Assembly: GCF_002116635.1 (NCBI RefSeq)
Contig: NZ_LQPW01000013.1
Coordinates: 62,001 to 126,000, forward strand
Reading direction: 5' to 3'
From: Mycobacterium szulgai
Lineage (GTDB): Bacteria > Actinomycetota > Actinomycetes > Mycobacteriales > Mycobacteriaceae
Length of the DNA stretch: 64,000 nt
The notes under the pieces are model-generated. The model had not been told where the DNA came from. It ran no database searches and saw only the letters and a list, made by a program, of their open reading frames with translations. Below, piece after piece: positions 19,218-28,046 of this stretch (its first letter is position 1; every line of letters starts with the position of its first letter). Made by a program: the position numbers and the translations under genes.

Positions 19218-19973
19218 TCAGGGCTTTGCGAAGCCGGACCGGGCCAAAATCTGCTGGCCAGTCTCGCTAGTCACCGTCGCGACGAACCGCTGCGCCAGCG
19301 ACACGTGGCTCGAATTCTTCAGCGTCCCAATGGGATACACGTTGGCCGCACCCGCGGCCTGAGGGAACTTGATTGTCGTCACCTTGTTCCCGGCGCTGAG
19401 TGCGTCGGTGACGTAGACCAACCCCGCGTCTGCTTGACCGGTGGTGACCTTATTGAGCACATCGGTCACGCTGAGCTCCTCGCTGACCGGTTTGAGGTGT
19501 ACCCCGGTGGCGTCCACGATGCGCGCGGTCGCAGACCCACAGGGCACCGGTTGCTGACAGGTGACCACGCTTAGCCCGGGCCTGGTGAGGTCGGCAAACG
19601 AATTGATATTTTTCGGGTTGCCCGGTGCTGCGACAATGACCAGTGTGTTGGACGCGAAGTTCGTCGGGCTTTGCGCTAGCAAACCAGCTTTGGCGACCGT
19701 TTCCATTTGCGCGGTATCCGCCGAGGCGAAGACGTCAGCGGCGGCGCCCTGAGTCAGCTGCGTCGCCAATTCCGACGAACCGGCGAAATCGAAGGTGACG
19801 TCGACACCGGGGTTATCCGTCTTGAACCGGTCACCGATTTGGGTGAACGCGGGTTTGAGCGATGCGGCCGCGAACACCACCAGCTGACTGTGCTGCGATG
19901 ACGTCTGTGTGCTGCAGCTGAGCAGGCCCGCTATCAGGACGCTTGATACCAAACCGGCCAGGACCCGAGGCAT
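19218..19973 (-). CDS. modA: molybdate-binding lipoprotein ModA
   Basis: A 251-residue periplasmic-type binding protein anchored as a lipoprotein. The lipobox IAGLLSC places the acylated Cys at residue 20. Downstream [33 protein letters not shown] and DVFASAD are classic ModA oxyanion-binding segments. It is first in the modABC operon and captures molybdate at the cell surface. The 254-bp gap upstream is shared with the divergent SDR gene; I see no recognisable ModE-type site in it. Confidence 0.94.
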   Translation of the reverse strand: MPRVLAGLVSSVLIAGLLSCSTQTSSQHSQLVVFAAASLKPAFTQIGDRFKTDNPGVDVTFDFAGSSELATQLTQGAAADVFASADTAQMETVAKAGLLAQSPTNFASNTLVIVAAPGNPKNINSFADLTRPGLSVVTCQQPVPCGSATARIVDATGVHLKPVSEELSVTDVLNKVTTGQADAGLVYVTDALSAGNKVTTIKFPQAAGAANVYPIGTLKNSSHVSLAQRFVATVTSETGQQILARSGFAKP

Positions 19974-20202
19974 TGAACAAACCTAGCGGCGACGCCGTGG
20001 GCTGTCGCTCGCGGAGTTAAGCAAGTGCGGCTGGCGCGACGAAATAGTTACAGAAATCGTCTGTGCTTTGTGTCGCTACGACGGTTTCGCCAAATAGCTA
20101 CTGTCCAGTAACATAGATCGCGATTGACGCCATAACGCGCTGAGATCCCAGGCAACAGCCCTGTGGTGTGCGACCATCGAAGCGATATTTGCCAGGGTCT
20201 GG

Positions 20203-20216
20203 GTTCAACGTTGAAC
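20203..20216. promoter_or_regulatory. 14-bp palindrome upstream of the Rv1856c-type SDR
   Basis: GTTCAAC followed directly by GTTGAAC, a perfect inverted repeat ending just before the GAGGAGG ribosome site of the SDR gene. It could be an operator or a 5'-UTR hairpin. A palindrome of this length is expected by chance a few times in 64 kb, so support comes only from its position. Confidence 0.3.
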
Positions 20217-20227
20217 ACGAGGAGGTC

Positions 20228-20905
20228 ATGGCAGTGGAGGTGCTGGTTACCGGCGGCGATACCGATCTGGGTCGCACAGTCGCAGAAGGTTTTCGCGACG
20301 ACGGTCACAAGGTGACCCTGGTGGGTGCCCGTCGCGGTGACCTCGAGGTCGTCGCCAAGGAACTCGACGTCGATGCGATCGTCTGCGACACCACCGACCC
20401 AGCCGGCCTCGCCGAAGTCCGCGGGCTGTTCCCCCACCACCTGGACACCATTGTCAACGTGCCGGCGCCTACCTGGGATGCCGGCGACCCCCGCACCTAT
20501 TCGCTGTCCGACACCGCCGATGCATGGCGTAAGTCGCTGGACGCGACGGTGCTTTCGGCGGTGCTCACCGTGCAGTGCGTCGGCGATCATCTGCGGTCCG
20601 GTGGCTCGATCATCAGTGTCGTGGCGGAAAACCCGGCTCCGGGCAGCGTCGACGCCGGCATCAAGGCCGCCCTGTCCAATTGGGTCGCCGGCCAGGCCGA
20701 GTTCTACGGCACCCGCGGCATTACCGTCAATGCCGTTGCCTGCGGCCGCAGTGTTCAGGCCGGTTACGAAGGCCTCAGCCGCACGCCCGCACCCGTCGCG
20801 GCGGAGATCGCACGCCTGGCGCTGTTCCTGACCACGCCCGCGGCCCGTCACATCACCGGCCAGACGCTGCACGTCAGCCATGGGGCGCTGGCTCACTTCG
20901 CCTGA
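20228..20905 (+). CDS. short-chain dehydrogenase/reductase-like protein (Rv1856c type)
   Basis: A 225-residue Rossmann protein. VLVTGGDTDLGRTVAEGF is the cofactor-binding start, with the third Gly of TGxxxGxG replaced (TGGDTDLG), and NVPAPTW takes the place of NNAG. The usual YxxxK is not obvious (SNWVAGQAEFYG). It is therefore a divergent SDR that may not be a standard dehydrogenase. ATG at 20228 is fixed by GAGGAGG seven bases upstream. The LLM oxidoreductase follows after 40 bp on the same strand. Confidence 0.82.
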   Translation: MAVEVLVTGGDTDLGRTVAEGFRDDGHKVTLVGARRGDLEVVAKELDVDAIVCDTTDPAGLAEVRGLFPHHLDTIVNVPAPTWDAGDPRTYSLSDTADAWRKSLDATVLSAVLTVQCVGDHLRSGGSIISVVAENPAPGSVDAGIKAALSNWVAGQAEFYGTRGITVNAVACGRSVQAGYEGLSRTPAPVAAEIARLALFLTTPAARHITGQTLHVSHGALAHFA

Positions 20906-20945
20906 GCCTCTTTCGCTTTCACAGCCGGTCGCTACGGTGGAGACC

Positions 20946-21869
20946 GTGGCAATCAGGCTGGGATTCCAGATCCCCAAGTTTTCTTACGACACCGGCGTTG
21001 AGCAGCTTTTCCCGTCAGTAATCGCCCAGGCACGCGAGGCCGAAGCGGCGGGTTATGACTCCCTGTTCGTGATGGACCACTTCTATCAATTGCCCGCGCT
21101 GGGTCCGCCCGAAGATCCGATGCTCGAGGCCTACACAACGCTGGGCGCGCTGGCTACCGCGACTGAGCGGCTGCAGCTGGGCACGCTGGTAACCGGCAAC
21201 ACCTATCGCAACCCCACCCTGCTAGCCAAGATCATCACCACCCTTGACGTGGTCAGCGCGGGCCGGGCGATCCTGGGCATCGGCGCCGGCTGGTACGAGC
21301 TCGAACACCGCCAGCTCGGCTTCGAGTTCGGTACCTTCACCGACCGCTTCCGGCGGCTCAGGGAGGCACTGCAGATTCTCGACCCGATGATCAAGGGCGA
21401 GCGTTCGACATTCGCCGGCGACTGGTACAGAACCGAATCCGCGCTGGCCGAGCCGCGTTATCGGGACCGCATTCCGATCCTGATCGGCGGCGGCGGTGAG
21501 AAGAAGACGTTCGCGCTGGCCGCCCGCTACGCCGACCACCTGAACATCATTAGCTCGTTCGACGAGCTACCCCGCAAAGTGAAGGCACTAGAGGCGCGGT
21601 GTGACGAGGCCGGGCGCGATCCGTCGACGCTACAGACCAGCCTGATGCTGACCGTGATAATCGACGAGAACCTCACGCCGGATCAGATTCCGGAGCAGGT
21701 GAGTGGCCATTCGGTGGTGGGCAGTCCGGCACAGATCGCCGACCAGGTCCAAGCCAAAGTGCTCGACGCCGGCGTCGACGGGGTGATCATCAATCTGTCC
21801 CCGCACCGCTACATCCCCGGTCTCATCACCACCGCAGCCGAGGCGCTGCGTCCGCTGTTCGGCGTCTGA
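20946..21869 (+). CDS. LLM-class F420-dependent oxidoreductase (Rv1855c type)
   Basis: A 307-residue luciferase-like TIM-barrel flavin/F420 enzyme. Family segments include VAIRLGFQIPKFSYDTG at the start, SLFVMDHFYQLP near 43, LGTLVTGNTYRNPTLLAK near 80, GRAILGIGAGWYE near 108 and IPILIGGGGEKKT near 180. Mycobacterial relatives use reduced F420. GTG at 20946 is chosen because GGAG lies just upstream and it gives the same length as my memory of Rv1855c (307 aa). The substrate is unknown. Confidence 0.88.
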   Translation: MAIRLGFQIPKFSYDTGVEQLFPSVIAQAREAEAAGYDSLFVMDHFYQLPALGPPEDPMLEAYTTLGALATATERLQLGTLVTGNTYRNPTLLAKIITTLDVVSAGRAILGIGAGWYELEHRQLGFEFGTFTDRFRRLREALQILDPMIKGERSTFAGDWYRTESALAEPRYRDRIPILIGGGGEKKTFALAARYADHLNIISSFDELPRKVKALEARCDEAGRDPSTLQTSLMLTVIIDENLTPDQIPEQVSGHSVVGSPAQIADQVQAKVLDAGVDGVIINLSPHRYIPGLITTAAEALRPLFGV

Positions 21870-21901
21870 TCGGGGTCCTGCCACCAGCGTGGATTCTTGA
21901 G

Positions 21902-21917
21902 TGTGGCTAATTACACA
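21902..21917. promoter_or_regulatory. CRP-like palindromic site upstream of ndh
   Basis: TGTG, eight bases (GCTAATTA), then CACA. This fits the mycobacterial CRP pattern TGTGAnnnnnnTCACA except for the two inner flank positions. It lies 116 bp before the ndh start codon in a short intergenic stretch. cAMP/CRP control of mycobacterial ndh is, as I recall, reported for M. smegmatis; here it is inference. Confidence 0.5.
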
Positions 21918-22032
21918 TGTTCGCACCTGGGCTTGTCGGCGCTCGGTTGGATAACCTCAAATGGAGTCTGCAGCTAACTGCAGCCGCCCGTCTCACCCAT
22001 CCGCAAGGAGACCCCGTCAGGAGCAGCGGAAC

Positions 22033-23424
22033 ATGAGCCCCCAGCCAGAACCCACAGTTGAACCACGCCGTCGGCATCGAGTCGTCATCATCGGATCGGG
22101 GTTCGGTGGGCTCAATGCGGCAAAGAAGCTCAAGCGGGCCGACGTCGACATCAAGCTCATCGCCCGCACCACCCATCACCTGTTTCAGCCGCTGCTCTAC
22201 CAGGTGGCCACCGGAATCATTTCTGAAGGCGAGATCGCACCCGCCACCCGTGTCATCCTGCGCAAGCAGCGCAACGTTCAGGTGCTGCTGGGCAATGTCA
22301 CCCACATCGACCTGGCCAAGCAGACTGTCGTTTCGCAATTGCTCGGCCACACCTACGAAACCCCCTACGACAGCCTGATCGTCGCCGCGGGCGCCGGCCA
22401 GTCCTACTTCGGCAATGACCATTTCGCCGAGTTTGCGCCGGGCATGAAGTCCATCGACGACGCGCTGGAATTGCGTGGACGCATCCTGAGCGCCTTCGAA
22501 CAGGCCGAGCGGTCCAGCGATCCGGAACGCCGGGCCAAACTGCTGACGTTCACCGTTGTCGGGGCCGGTCCCACCGGCGTCGAAATGGCCGGACAGATTG
22601 CCGAATTGGCCGAGCACACGCTAAAGGGCGCCTTCAGGCATATCGACTCGACTAAGGCGCGGGTGATCCTGCTCGACGCCGCCCCAGCGGTGCTTCCGCC
22701 GATGGGCGAAAAGCTCGGCGAGCGTGCGGCCGCCCGGCTGAAAAAGCTGGGTGTGGAGATTCAGCTGGGCGCGATGGTCACCGACGTCGACCGCAACGGG
22801 ATCACGGTCAGGGACGCTGACGGCACCGAGCGGCGCATCGAATCGGCGTGCAAGGTCTGGTCCGCCGGGGTGCAGGCCAGCCGCCTGGGTCGCGACCTGG
22901 CCGAGCAGTCCGACGTCGAACTCGACCGCGCCGGCCGAGTTCAAGTATTGCCGGACCTGTCCATCCCCGGGCACCCGAACGTCTTCGTGGTCGGCGATAT
23001 GGCGGCCGTTGAGGGCGTGCCCGGCGTGGCTCAGGGCGCCATCCAGGGCGCCAAGTACGTAGCCGGCACCATCAAGGCCGAACTGGCCGGGGCCGACCCC
23101 ACCGAACGAGAGCCGTTCCAGTACTTCGACAAGGGGTCGATGGCGACAGTGTCGCGTTTCTCCGCCGTTGCCAAGATCGGCCCGCTGGAATTCAGCGGCT
23201 TCATTGCTTGGCTGATGTGGCTGGTGCTGCACCTGGTATACCTGGTCGGTTTCAAGACGAAGATCAGCACGCTGCTGTCCTGGACGGTGACGTTCTTGAG
23301 CACCCGGCGCGGTCAGCTGGCCATCACCGATCAGCAGGCGTTCGCGCGAACACGGCTCGAACAGTTGGCCGAACTCGCCGCCGAAGCGCAGGGCATAACG
23401 GTAAACACCAAGGTAGCCAGTTAA
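22033..23424 (+). CDS. ndh: type II NADH dehydrogenase Ndh
   Basis: A 463-residue single-subunit respiratory enzyme that oxidises NADH and reduces menaquinone without pumping protons. The FAD motif VVIIGSGFGGLNAAKKL lies near residues 16-32, the NADH motif TVVGAGPTGVEMAGQIAEL near 175, and the third FAD motif VFVVGDMAAVEGVPGVAQGAIQGAKY near 320. A hydrophobic C-terminal segment, FIAWLMWLVLHLVYLVGF (about 392-409), anchors it to the membrane. ATG at 22033 gives exactly the usual mycobacterial length. Its stop codon overlaps the stop of the convergent ureD. A CRP-like site lies upstream. Confidence 0.95.
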   Translation: MSPQPEPTVEPRRRHRVVIIGSGFGGLNAAKKLKRADVDIKLIARTTHHLFQPLLYQVATGIISEGEIAPATRVILRKQRNVQVLLGNVTHIDLAKQTVVSQLLGHTYETPYDSLIVAAGAGQSYFGNDHFAEFAPGMKSIDDALELRGRILSAFEQAERSSDPERRAKLLTFTVVGAGPTGVEMAGQIAELAEHTLKGAFRHIDSTKARVILLDAAPAVLPPMGEKLGERAAARLKKLGVEIQLGAMVTDVDRNGITVRDADGTERRIESACKVWSAGVQASRLGRDLAEQSDVELDRAGRVQVLPDLSIPGHPNVFVVGDMAAVEGVPGVAQGAIQGAKYVAGTIKAELAGADPTEREPFQYFDKGSMATVSRFSAVAKIGPLEFSGFIAWLMWLVLHLVYLVGFKTKISTLLSWTVTFLSTRRGQLAITDQQAFARTRLEQLAELAAEAQGITVNTKVAS

Positions 23425-24065
23425 CCGGTCAAGCGGTCGGCCTGCCAGGTGCTCAGCGTTCCCCCGTCGGCCAACGTCAACACCGTCGAACCCGCATCGA
23501 TGGCTGCGTCGAATGCCGTTGCAGGATAACGTAACTCGTTGATTGTCGCGCGTGGCGCCGATATCACGTCGTCGGCAAGCGACCCCGCTCCCAGCTCGAC
23601 CCGATGGCGCAACATCGGGCGATCGCAACGGTCGGCTCGCAGCGCACCCGACCAGAAACCGTCCCGCTCGTCGTACCTGCCGATCTGCACCCGCTCCCGG
23701 AACCGGACCTGCCCGTTGCGATGCAGCTGCAGAACCACCCGGGACAGGTGCCGGGCGGTGGCAGCGACGACGGTGGGCTCGAGATCGACATCCAGGGTGC
23801 CCCCCACCTCGACCTGCCACTGGGAGTGCGACGTCAGGGTCTGTGCGCCCGGCAAGGCCACCGTGGCCGCGGCGCTGCGCAGCTTCAGCCGGGCGCCCTC
23901 CTCGACGATCACCCGGATGTCGATGGTGTCGCCGCCCAATGGCGTGGCCGCCGCCGACACCAGGTGCACCGTATCCGGCGCGGTGCGCCGCGCCTGGACT
24001 CCGCCACGGCAGTCGATGCGCGGCAGACGGTTTCGTGATGCCACCAACAGCACGCTGGAGTCCAT
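23421..24065 (-). CDS. ureD: urease accessory protein UreD
   Basis: A 214-residue UreD/UreH protein, part of the UreDFG complex that inserts nickel into apo-urease. HLVSAAATPLGGDTIDIRV and the basic, strand-rich core are UreD-like. Its start overlaps the ureG stop in ATGA, marking tight translational coupling. It is the last gene of the minus-strand ureABCFGD operon, which matches the known mycobacterial order, and UreD is the least conserved accessory protein in this set. Confidence 0.9.
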   Translation of the reverse strand: MDSSVLLVASRNRLPRIDCRGGVQARRTAPDTVHLVSAAATPLGGDTIDIRVIVEEGARLKLRSAAATVALPGAQTLTSHSQWQVEVGGTLDVDLEPTVVAATARHLSRVVLQLHRNGQVRFRERVQIGRYDERDGFWSGALRADRCDRPMLRHRVELGAGSLADDVISAPRATINELRYPATAFDAAIDAGSTVLTLADGGTLSTWQADRLTG

Positions 24066-24730
24066 CAGGCGGCCAACTGGGTGCGAACCCAGGCCAGCAC
24101 CTCGCTGGCTGCCGGGTCCTGGGTCAACGATTGCAGTACCGTCGGGCGGCCGTCGCGCACGGCGGTGGCGTCACGGGCCATGACCTCGAGGTCGGCGCCC
24201 ACCAGCGGTGCCAGGTCAGTCTTGTTGACTACCAACAGATCCGAGTAGGTTACGCCCGGTCCGCCTTTGCGCGGCACCTTGTCGCCGCCGGCCACATCGA
24301 CGACGAAGATCTGCACATCCACCAGGCCGGAGGAGAAGGTGGCCGTGAGGTTGTCGCCGCCGGACTCAACCAATATCAGGTCCAACCGATCGTGGGCGGC
24401 GATCAAGTCGTCGATCGCGTCCAGGTTCGCGGTGATGTCGTCCCGGATCGCGGTATGCGGGCAACCGCCGGTCTGCACCGCCGCGATCCGATCGTCGGGC
24501 AGCACAGCATGCTTGCGCAAAAAGTCAGCGTCTTCGGTGGTGTAGATGTCATTGGTGAGCACCGCCAGCGACAGCTCGTCGCGCAACTCCCGGCACAGCG
24601 CGGCGACCAGCGCCGTCTTGCCCGAGCCGACCGGACCCCCGACGCCGATGCGCAGCGGCTCCCCCGGCCGGCGGACCCGCCTGGGTCGCTTGGTGTGGTC
24701 ATGCGTGTGCGGGTGGGAATGCGTTGGCAT
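24065..24730 (-). CDS. ureG: urease accessory GTPase UreG
   Basis: A 221-residue SIMIBI-class GTPase that drives nickel delivery to urease. The P-loop GPVGSGKT is at residues 32-39, and [13 protein letters not shown] near 80, [11 protein letters not shown] near 108, ESGGDNL near 140 and NKTDL near 187 are standard UreG motifs. The N-terminus is His-rich (HSHPHTHDH, residues 4-12), a likely nickel-binding tail; no ureE is present, as is usual in mycobacteria. It overlaps ureD by ATGA. Confidence 0.95.
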   Translation of the reverse strand: MPTHSHPHTHDHTKRPRRVRRPGEPLRIGVGGPVGSGKTALVAALCRELRDELSLAVLTNDIYTTEDADFLRKHAVLPDDRIAAVQTGGCPHTAIRDDITANLDAIDDLIAAHDRLDLILVESGGDNLTATFSSGLVDVQIFVVDVAGGDKVPRKGGPGVTYSDLLVVNKTDLAPLVGADLEVMARDATAVRDGRPTVLQSLTQDPAASEVLAWVRTQLAA

Positions 24731-24740
24731 TTCATACCTT

Positions 24741-25376
24741 TCAGGAGGCGAACAGGGGTCGTTCGCGTTCGGCGTGCCGCTGTGCCAGCGTATCGAGCAG
24801 CGGGTCGGACAGGTCAGCGAGATCCTTGGCGGCTTCGGCGGCGGTGGTTTCGCAGAGTTCGGACAGCCGGAAGGTCACCGCCGCCACCTCTGCTGGGTCC
24901 AGCGCCAGCAGCCGCTGCGCGGCGGTAGCCGAGCCGGTCATCGTCGTGTACACGACATGCAGCGCGGTGTGTTCTGGTGCCAGGCCGCTCAGCGTACCGA
25001 CACGACCGGCGACGACCGGCAGGTGCGGCCGCCGGCCCAGCACATCCCATTCGGCCGCGGGCCAGATCAGTCGCGCCAGGCGCACCAACCCCCGTCCCTG
25101 GCTGCGCGATGCGTATCGGGCCGCCGGTGCCGGGGTTCGCGCGTCGGTTTCGCGGTCGGCATCGGCGACGCCGAGATCGCCGCGATGCACTGCGGCGGCG
25201 ACCGACGCGGCCACCAGCCCCTGGGTGCAGATGCGCCGTTTCAGAAACGCTTCCAGGCCGGCCAGGTTGGTCACGATCCCGCTGCTGACGGCTTCTTCGA
25301 TGCCACCGGAATGCACGTGCGCGCCGGTGGGCAACCGCGAGTCGGCCAGCGCGAGAAGCGTTGCAAGAGAGTGCAT
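24741..25376 (-). CDS. ureF: urease accessory protein UreF
   Basis: A 211-residue all-helical UreF protein. [20 protein letters not shown] at residues 11-30 is the family N-terminal signature (normally ADSALPTGGFAHS). UreF bridges UreD and UreG in the activation complex. The start ATG overlaps the ureC stop as TAATG, which decides this start over upstream in-frame codons. It ends 10 bp before ureG. Confidence 0.92.
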   Translation of the reverse strand: MHSLATLLALADSRLPTGAHVHSGGIEEAVSSGIVTNLAGLEAFLKRRICTQGLVAASVAAAVHRGDLGVADADRETDARTPAPAARYASRSQGRGLVRLARLIWPAAEWDVLGRRPHLPVVAGRVGTLSGLAPEHTALHVVYTTMTGSATAAQRLLALDPAEVAAVTFRLSELCETTAAEAAKDLADLSDPLLDTLAQRHAERERPLFAS

Positions 25377-27097
25377 TAGAACAAGAAATACCGCTGCGCC
25401 AGCGGAAGTTCGGTGGCCGGCTGCTGTTCCCACACCTGCCCGTCGATGCGCACGGTGAAGGTGTCGGGGTCGACTTCGATGCGCGGCAACGCGTCGTTGA
25501 GGGGCAGATCGGCCTTGCTGACGGCACGCACGTCGTTCACCGGAATCAGTGGCCGGTTGACCGCGAGCCGCTCGGCCAGCCGGTCCTCGATCGCTTGCGG
25601 TGCCACGAAATGCATCGAAGTGGCCGCCGCGGTGGCCGGCGCGGCGCCGAACATCGGGCGCGGCAACACCGGTTGCGGGGTTGGGATGGAAGCGTTCGCG
25701 TCGCCCATCGCGGCCCACGCGATCGCACCACCCTTGACCACGACATGCGGACGCACCCCGAAAAACGCCGGCTCCCATACCACCAGGTCGGCCAACTTAC
25801 CTACTTCGACCGAACCGACCTGATGGTCCAGACCGTGCGCGATGGCCGGGCAGATCGTGTATTTCGCGATGTAGCGACGGACCCGGTTGTTGTCGGCGGT
25901 TCCGTCGCCCTCCAATGCGCCCCGACGTGCCTTCATGACATGCGCCGTCTGCCAGGTGCGCAGCACCACCTCTCCGACACGGCCCATGGCCTGCGAATCG
26001 CTGCCGATCATCGAGATTGCGCCCATGTCGTGCAGCAGGTCCTCGGCTGCGATGGTCGAGGGCCGAATCCGGCTCTCGGCGAACGCCAGATCCTCCGGTA
26101 TCCGGGGGTTGAGGTGATGACACACCATCAACATGTCGAGGTGCTCGTCGAGGGTGTTGACCGTGTGTGGACGCGTCGGATTGGTGGAGCTGGGCAGCAC
26201 ATTCTGCTGCGCCGCGACGGTGATGATGTCCGGGGCATGGCCGCCACCGGCACCCTCGGTGTGGTAGGCGTGAATCGAGCGCCCGGCGATCGCGCGCAGG
26301 GTGTCCTCGACGAATCCCATCTCGTTGAGCGTGTCGGAGTGCAGCGCCACCTGCACCCCGGCGGCCTCGGCCACGGTGAGGCAACTGTTGATGGCAGCCG
26401 GTGTCGAGCCCCAATCCTCGTGCAGTTTGAAACCTGCTGCGCCAGCACGCAATTGCTCCCATAGCGCGTCGGCGTTCACGGTGTTGCCCTTGCCGAGCAA
26501 CGCGAAGTTCACCGGCCAGCTGTCCAGCGACTCCAGCATCCTGGCCAGGTGCCACTCGCCCGGGCTGACGGTGGTGGCCTTGGTTCCCTCGGCGGGCCCG
26601 GTGCCGCCGCCGACAATTGTGGTGGTTCCCGCGCCGAGGGCTTCGGTGATGATCTGCGGACAGATCAGGTGCACGTGACAGTCGATGGTGCCCGCGGTGA
26701 CGATTCGCCCGTTGCCGCTGATGATTTCGGTGGACGGTCCGACCACCAGGTCCCGATGCACCCCCGGCATGATGTCGGGGTTGCCGGCCTTCCCGATGCC
26801 CACGATGCGCCCATCGCGAATCCCGATGTCGGCCTTGATGATTCCCCAGTAGTCGATGATCACCGCGCCGGTGATAACGGTGTCGGGGGCCCCCTCGGCC
26901 CGAGTTGCCCTCCCCTGGCCCATCGATTCGCGCAGCACCTTGCCGCCGCCGAACACTGCCTCGTTGCCGGCCAATCCCGGTCCCCCGCTGCGGTCTTCGG
27001 TGACTTCCACCAGCAGGTTGGTGTCGGCCAGCCTGATCCGGTCCCCGGTGGTGGGCCCGAACAGTTGCGCGTAACGCTCTCTGGACAGGCCGGCCAT
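25376..27097 (-). CDS. ureC: urease alpha subunit UreC (catalytic)
   Basis: A 573-residue nickel hydrolase that splits urea to ammonia and carbamate. The metal-binding HVHLICPQ lies near residue 137, the carbamylated Lys in GFKLHEDWG is Lys224, and the flap with catalytic His reads [11 protein letters not shown] near 322. The C-terminus QRYFLF is typical. The start ATG is immediately at the ureB stop. All ligands I can check are intact, so the enzyme should be active. Confidence 0.97.
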   Translation of the reverse strand: MAGLSRERYAQLFGPTTGDRIRLADTNLLVEVTEDRSGGPGLAGNEAVFGGGKVLRESMGQGRATRAEGAPDTVITGAVIIDYWGIIKADIGIRDGRIVGIGKAGNPDIMPGVHRDLVVGPSTEIISGNGRIVTAGTIDCHVHLICPQIITEALGAGTTTIVGGGTGPAEGTKATTVSPGEWHLARMLESLDSWPVNFALLGKGNTVNADALWEQLRAGAAGFKLHEDWGSTPAAINSCLTVAEAAGVQVALHSDTLNEMGFVEDTLRAIAGRSIHAYHTEGAGGGHAPDIITVAAQQNVLPSSTNPTRPHTVNTLDEHLDMLMVCHHLNPRIPEDLAFAESRIRPSTIAAEDLLHDMGAISMIGSDSQAMGRVGEVVLRTWQTAHVMKARRGALEGDGTADNNRVRRYIAKYTICPAIAHGLDHQVGSVEVGKLADLVVWEPAFFGVRPHVVVKGGAIAWAAMGDANASIPTPQPVLPRPMFGAAPATAAATSMHFVAPQAIEDRLAERLAVNRPLIPVNDVRAVSKADLPLNDALPRIEVDPDTFTVRIDGQVWEQQPATELPLAQRYFLF

Positions 27098-27408
27098 CAG
27101 GGCCCCACCGGCCCGGGCGGATCGAGGGTCAATCCGTGTACCTCGCGGCGTCCGCCCAGTGGTACCAGCGCGACGGTCTGGGCAACTCCGGGCTCGAACC
27201 GAACCGCCGTGGCAGCGGGAATGTCGAGTCGGTAACCGCGCGCTGCCGCGCGGTCGAACGACAGTGCCGCGTTCGCCTGCGGCAGGTGCACATGACTGCC
27301 GACCTGCACCGGACGGTCTCCGGTGTTCACGATGCGCACCTGCAGTCGGCGCGCACCCGCGTTGATTTCGATATCGCCACTGCCGTAGAGGATTTCACCG
27401 GGGATCAT
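27097..27408 (-). CDS. ureB: urease beta subunit UreB
   Basis: A 103-residue structural subunit beginning [19 protein letters not shown] and containing [22 protein letters not shown], the conserved UreB core. Length is right for a separate bacterial beta subunit. Its start overlaps the ureA stop as ATGA, and its stop abuts ureC, so ureA-ureB-ureC are translationally coupled. Confidence 0.95.
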   Translation of the reverse strand: MIPGEILYGSGDIEINAGARRLQVRIVNTGDRPVQVGSHVHLPQANAALSFDRAAARGYRLDIPAATAVRFEPGVAQTVALVPLGGRREVHGLTLDPPGPVGP

Positions 27409-27707
27409 GGCACCGGATGATGGACGGTCACCAGCTTGGTGCCGTCCGGAAACGTCGCCTCCGCCTGCACCTCGGTGAGCATTTCCGGCACTCCCTCCAT
27501 CACGTCGTCGCGGCCGAGCACTTCGCAACCGCTGACCATCAGCTCGGCGACACTGCGTCCGTCGCGCGCGCCTTCCAGGATGTGGTCGGTGATGATCGCG
27601 ACAGCCTCTGGATAGTTGAGCCGCAGGCCGCGGGCCCGGCGCCGGCGGGCCAGCTCGGCGGCATACGACAGCAGCAATCGCTCCTGTTCGTGCGGCGTCA
27701 GACGCAT
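27405..27707 (-). CDS. ureA: urease gamma subunit UreA
   Basis: A 100-residue subunit starting [20 protein letters not shown] and containing [27 protein letters not shown], the near-invariant UreA signature. It is the first gene of the operon. ATG at 27707 is used because every UreA starts with this helix. The 339-bp gap upstream is shared with the divergent guanidine-hydrolase gene and its riboswitch. Confidence 0.95.
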   Translation of the reverse strand: MRLTPHEQERLLLSYAAELARRRRARGLRLNYPEAVAIITDHILEGARDGRSVAELMVSGCEVLGRDDVMEGVPEMLTEVQAEATFPDGTKLVTVHHPVP

Positions 27708-27886
27708 GGTTTGGGATCCTGCCACGCCCACTGCGGTGTCGGCACGCCGGACGGGCCGATGTCACTGCGCAGCATGACGGACGTCCTAAGGATATTCACA
27801 GCTGTCTTTAACCTTCCGAGAGGCCGAACCAGGGTTGCTGAGCCAGCACGACAGGTACGTTGAGCGTTGGCGAGCCACGGGGCCGC

Positions 27887-27928
27887 CCGGACGAGTTCGC
27901 CGTACCCGGCCAGCGACAAGACGGCGAG
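27887..27928 (+). ncRNA. guanidine-III riboswitch (ykkC-III) upstream of the ureohydrolase gene
   Basis: The 42-base stretch matches the Actinobacteria guanidine-III aptamer as I remember the Thermobifida fusca RNA. CCGGACGAG (27887-27895), GCCGTACCCGG (27899-27909) and GACAAGACGGCG (27915-27926) are reproduced. The two pseudoknot helices both form: CCGG 27887-27890 with CCGG 27906-27909, and TCGCCGT 27897-27903 with ACGGCGA 27921-27927. In the second helix the outer bases differ from T. fusca on both sides in a compensatory way. It lies on the plus strand, 118 bases before the start of the divergent-from-ureA ureohydrolase gene, which it should switch on when guanidine is bound. Confidence 0.9.
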
Positions 27929-28046
27929 TGTGGATGTCTGGCGCGCCGGTTCACCCGGGAACGGGTCCTCAAACCTCTTTCTGCTTCGATCCCGGCCGCC
28001 GGGGCATCCTCCGCCGTGAATTGGTACTCGACGAGAGGAAGCATCG

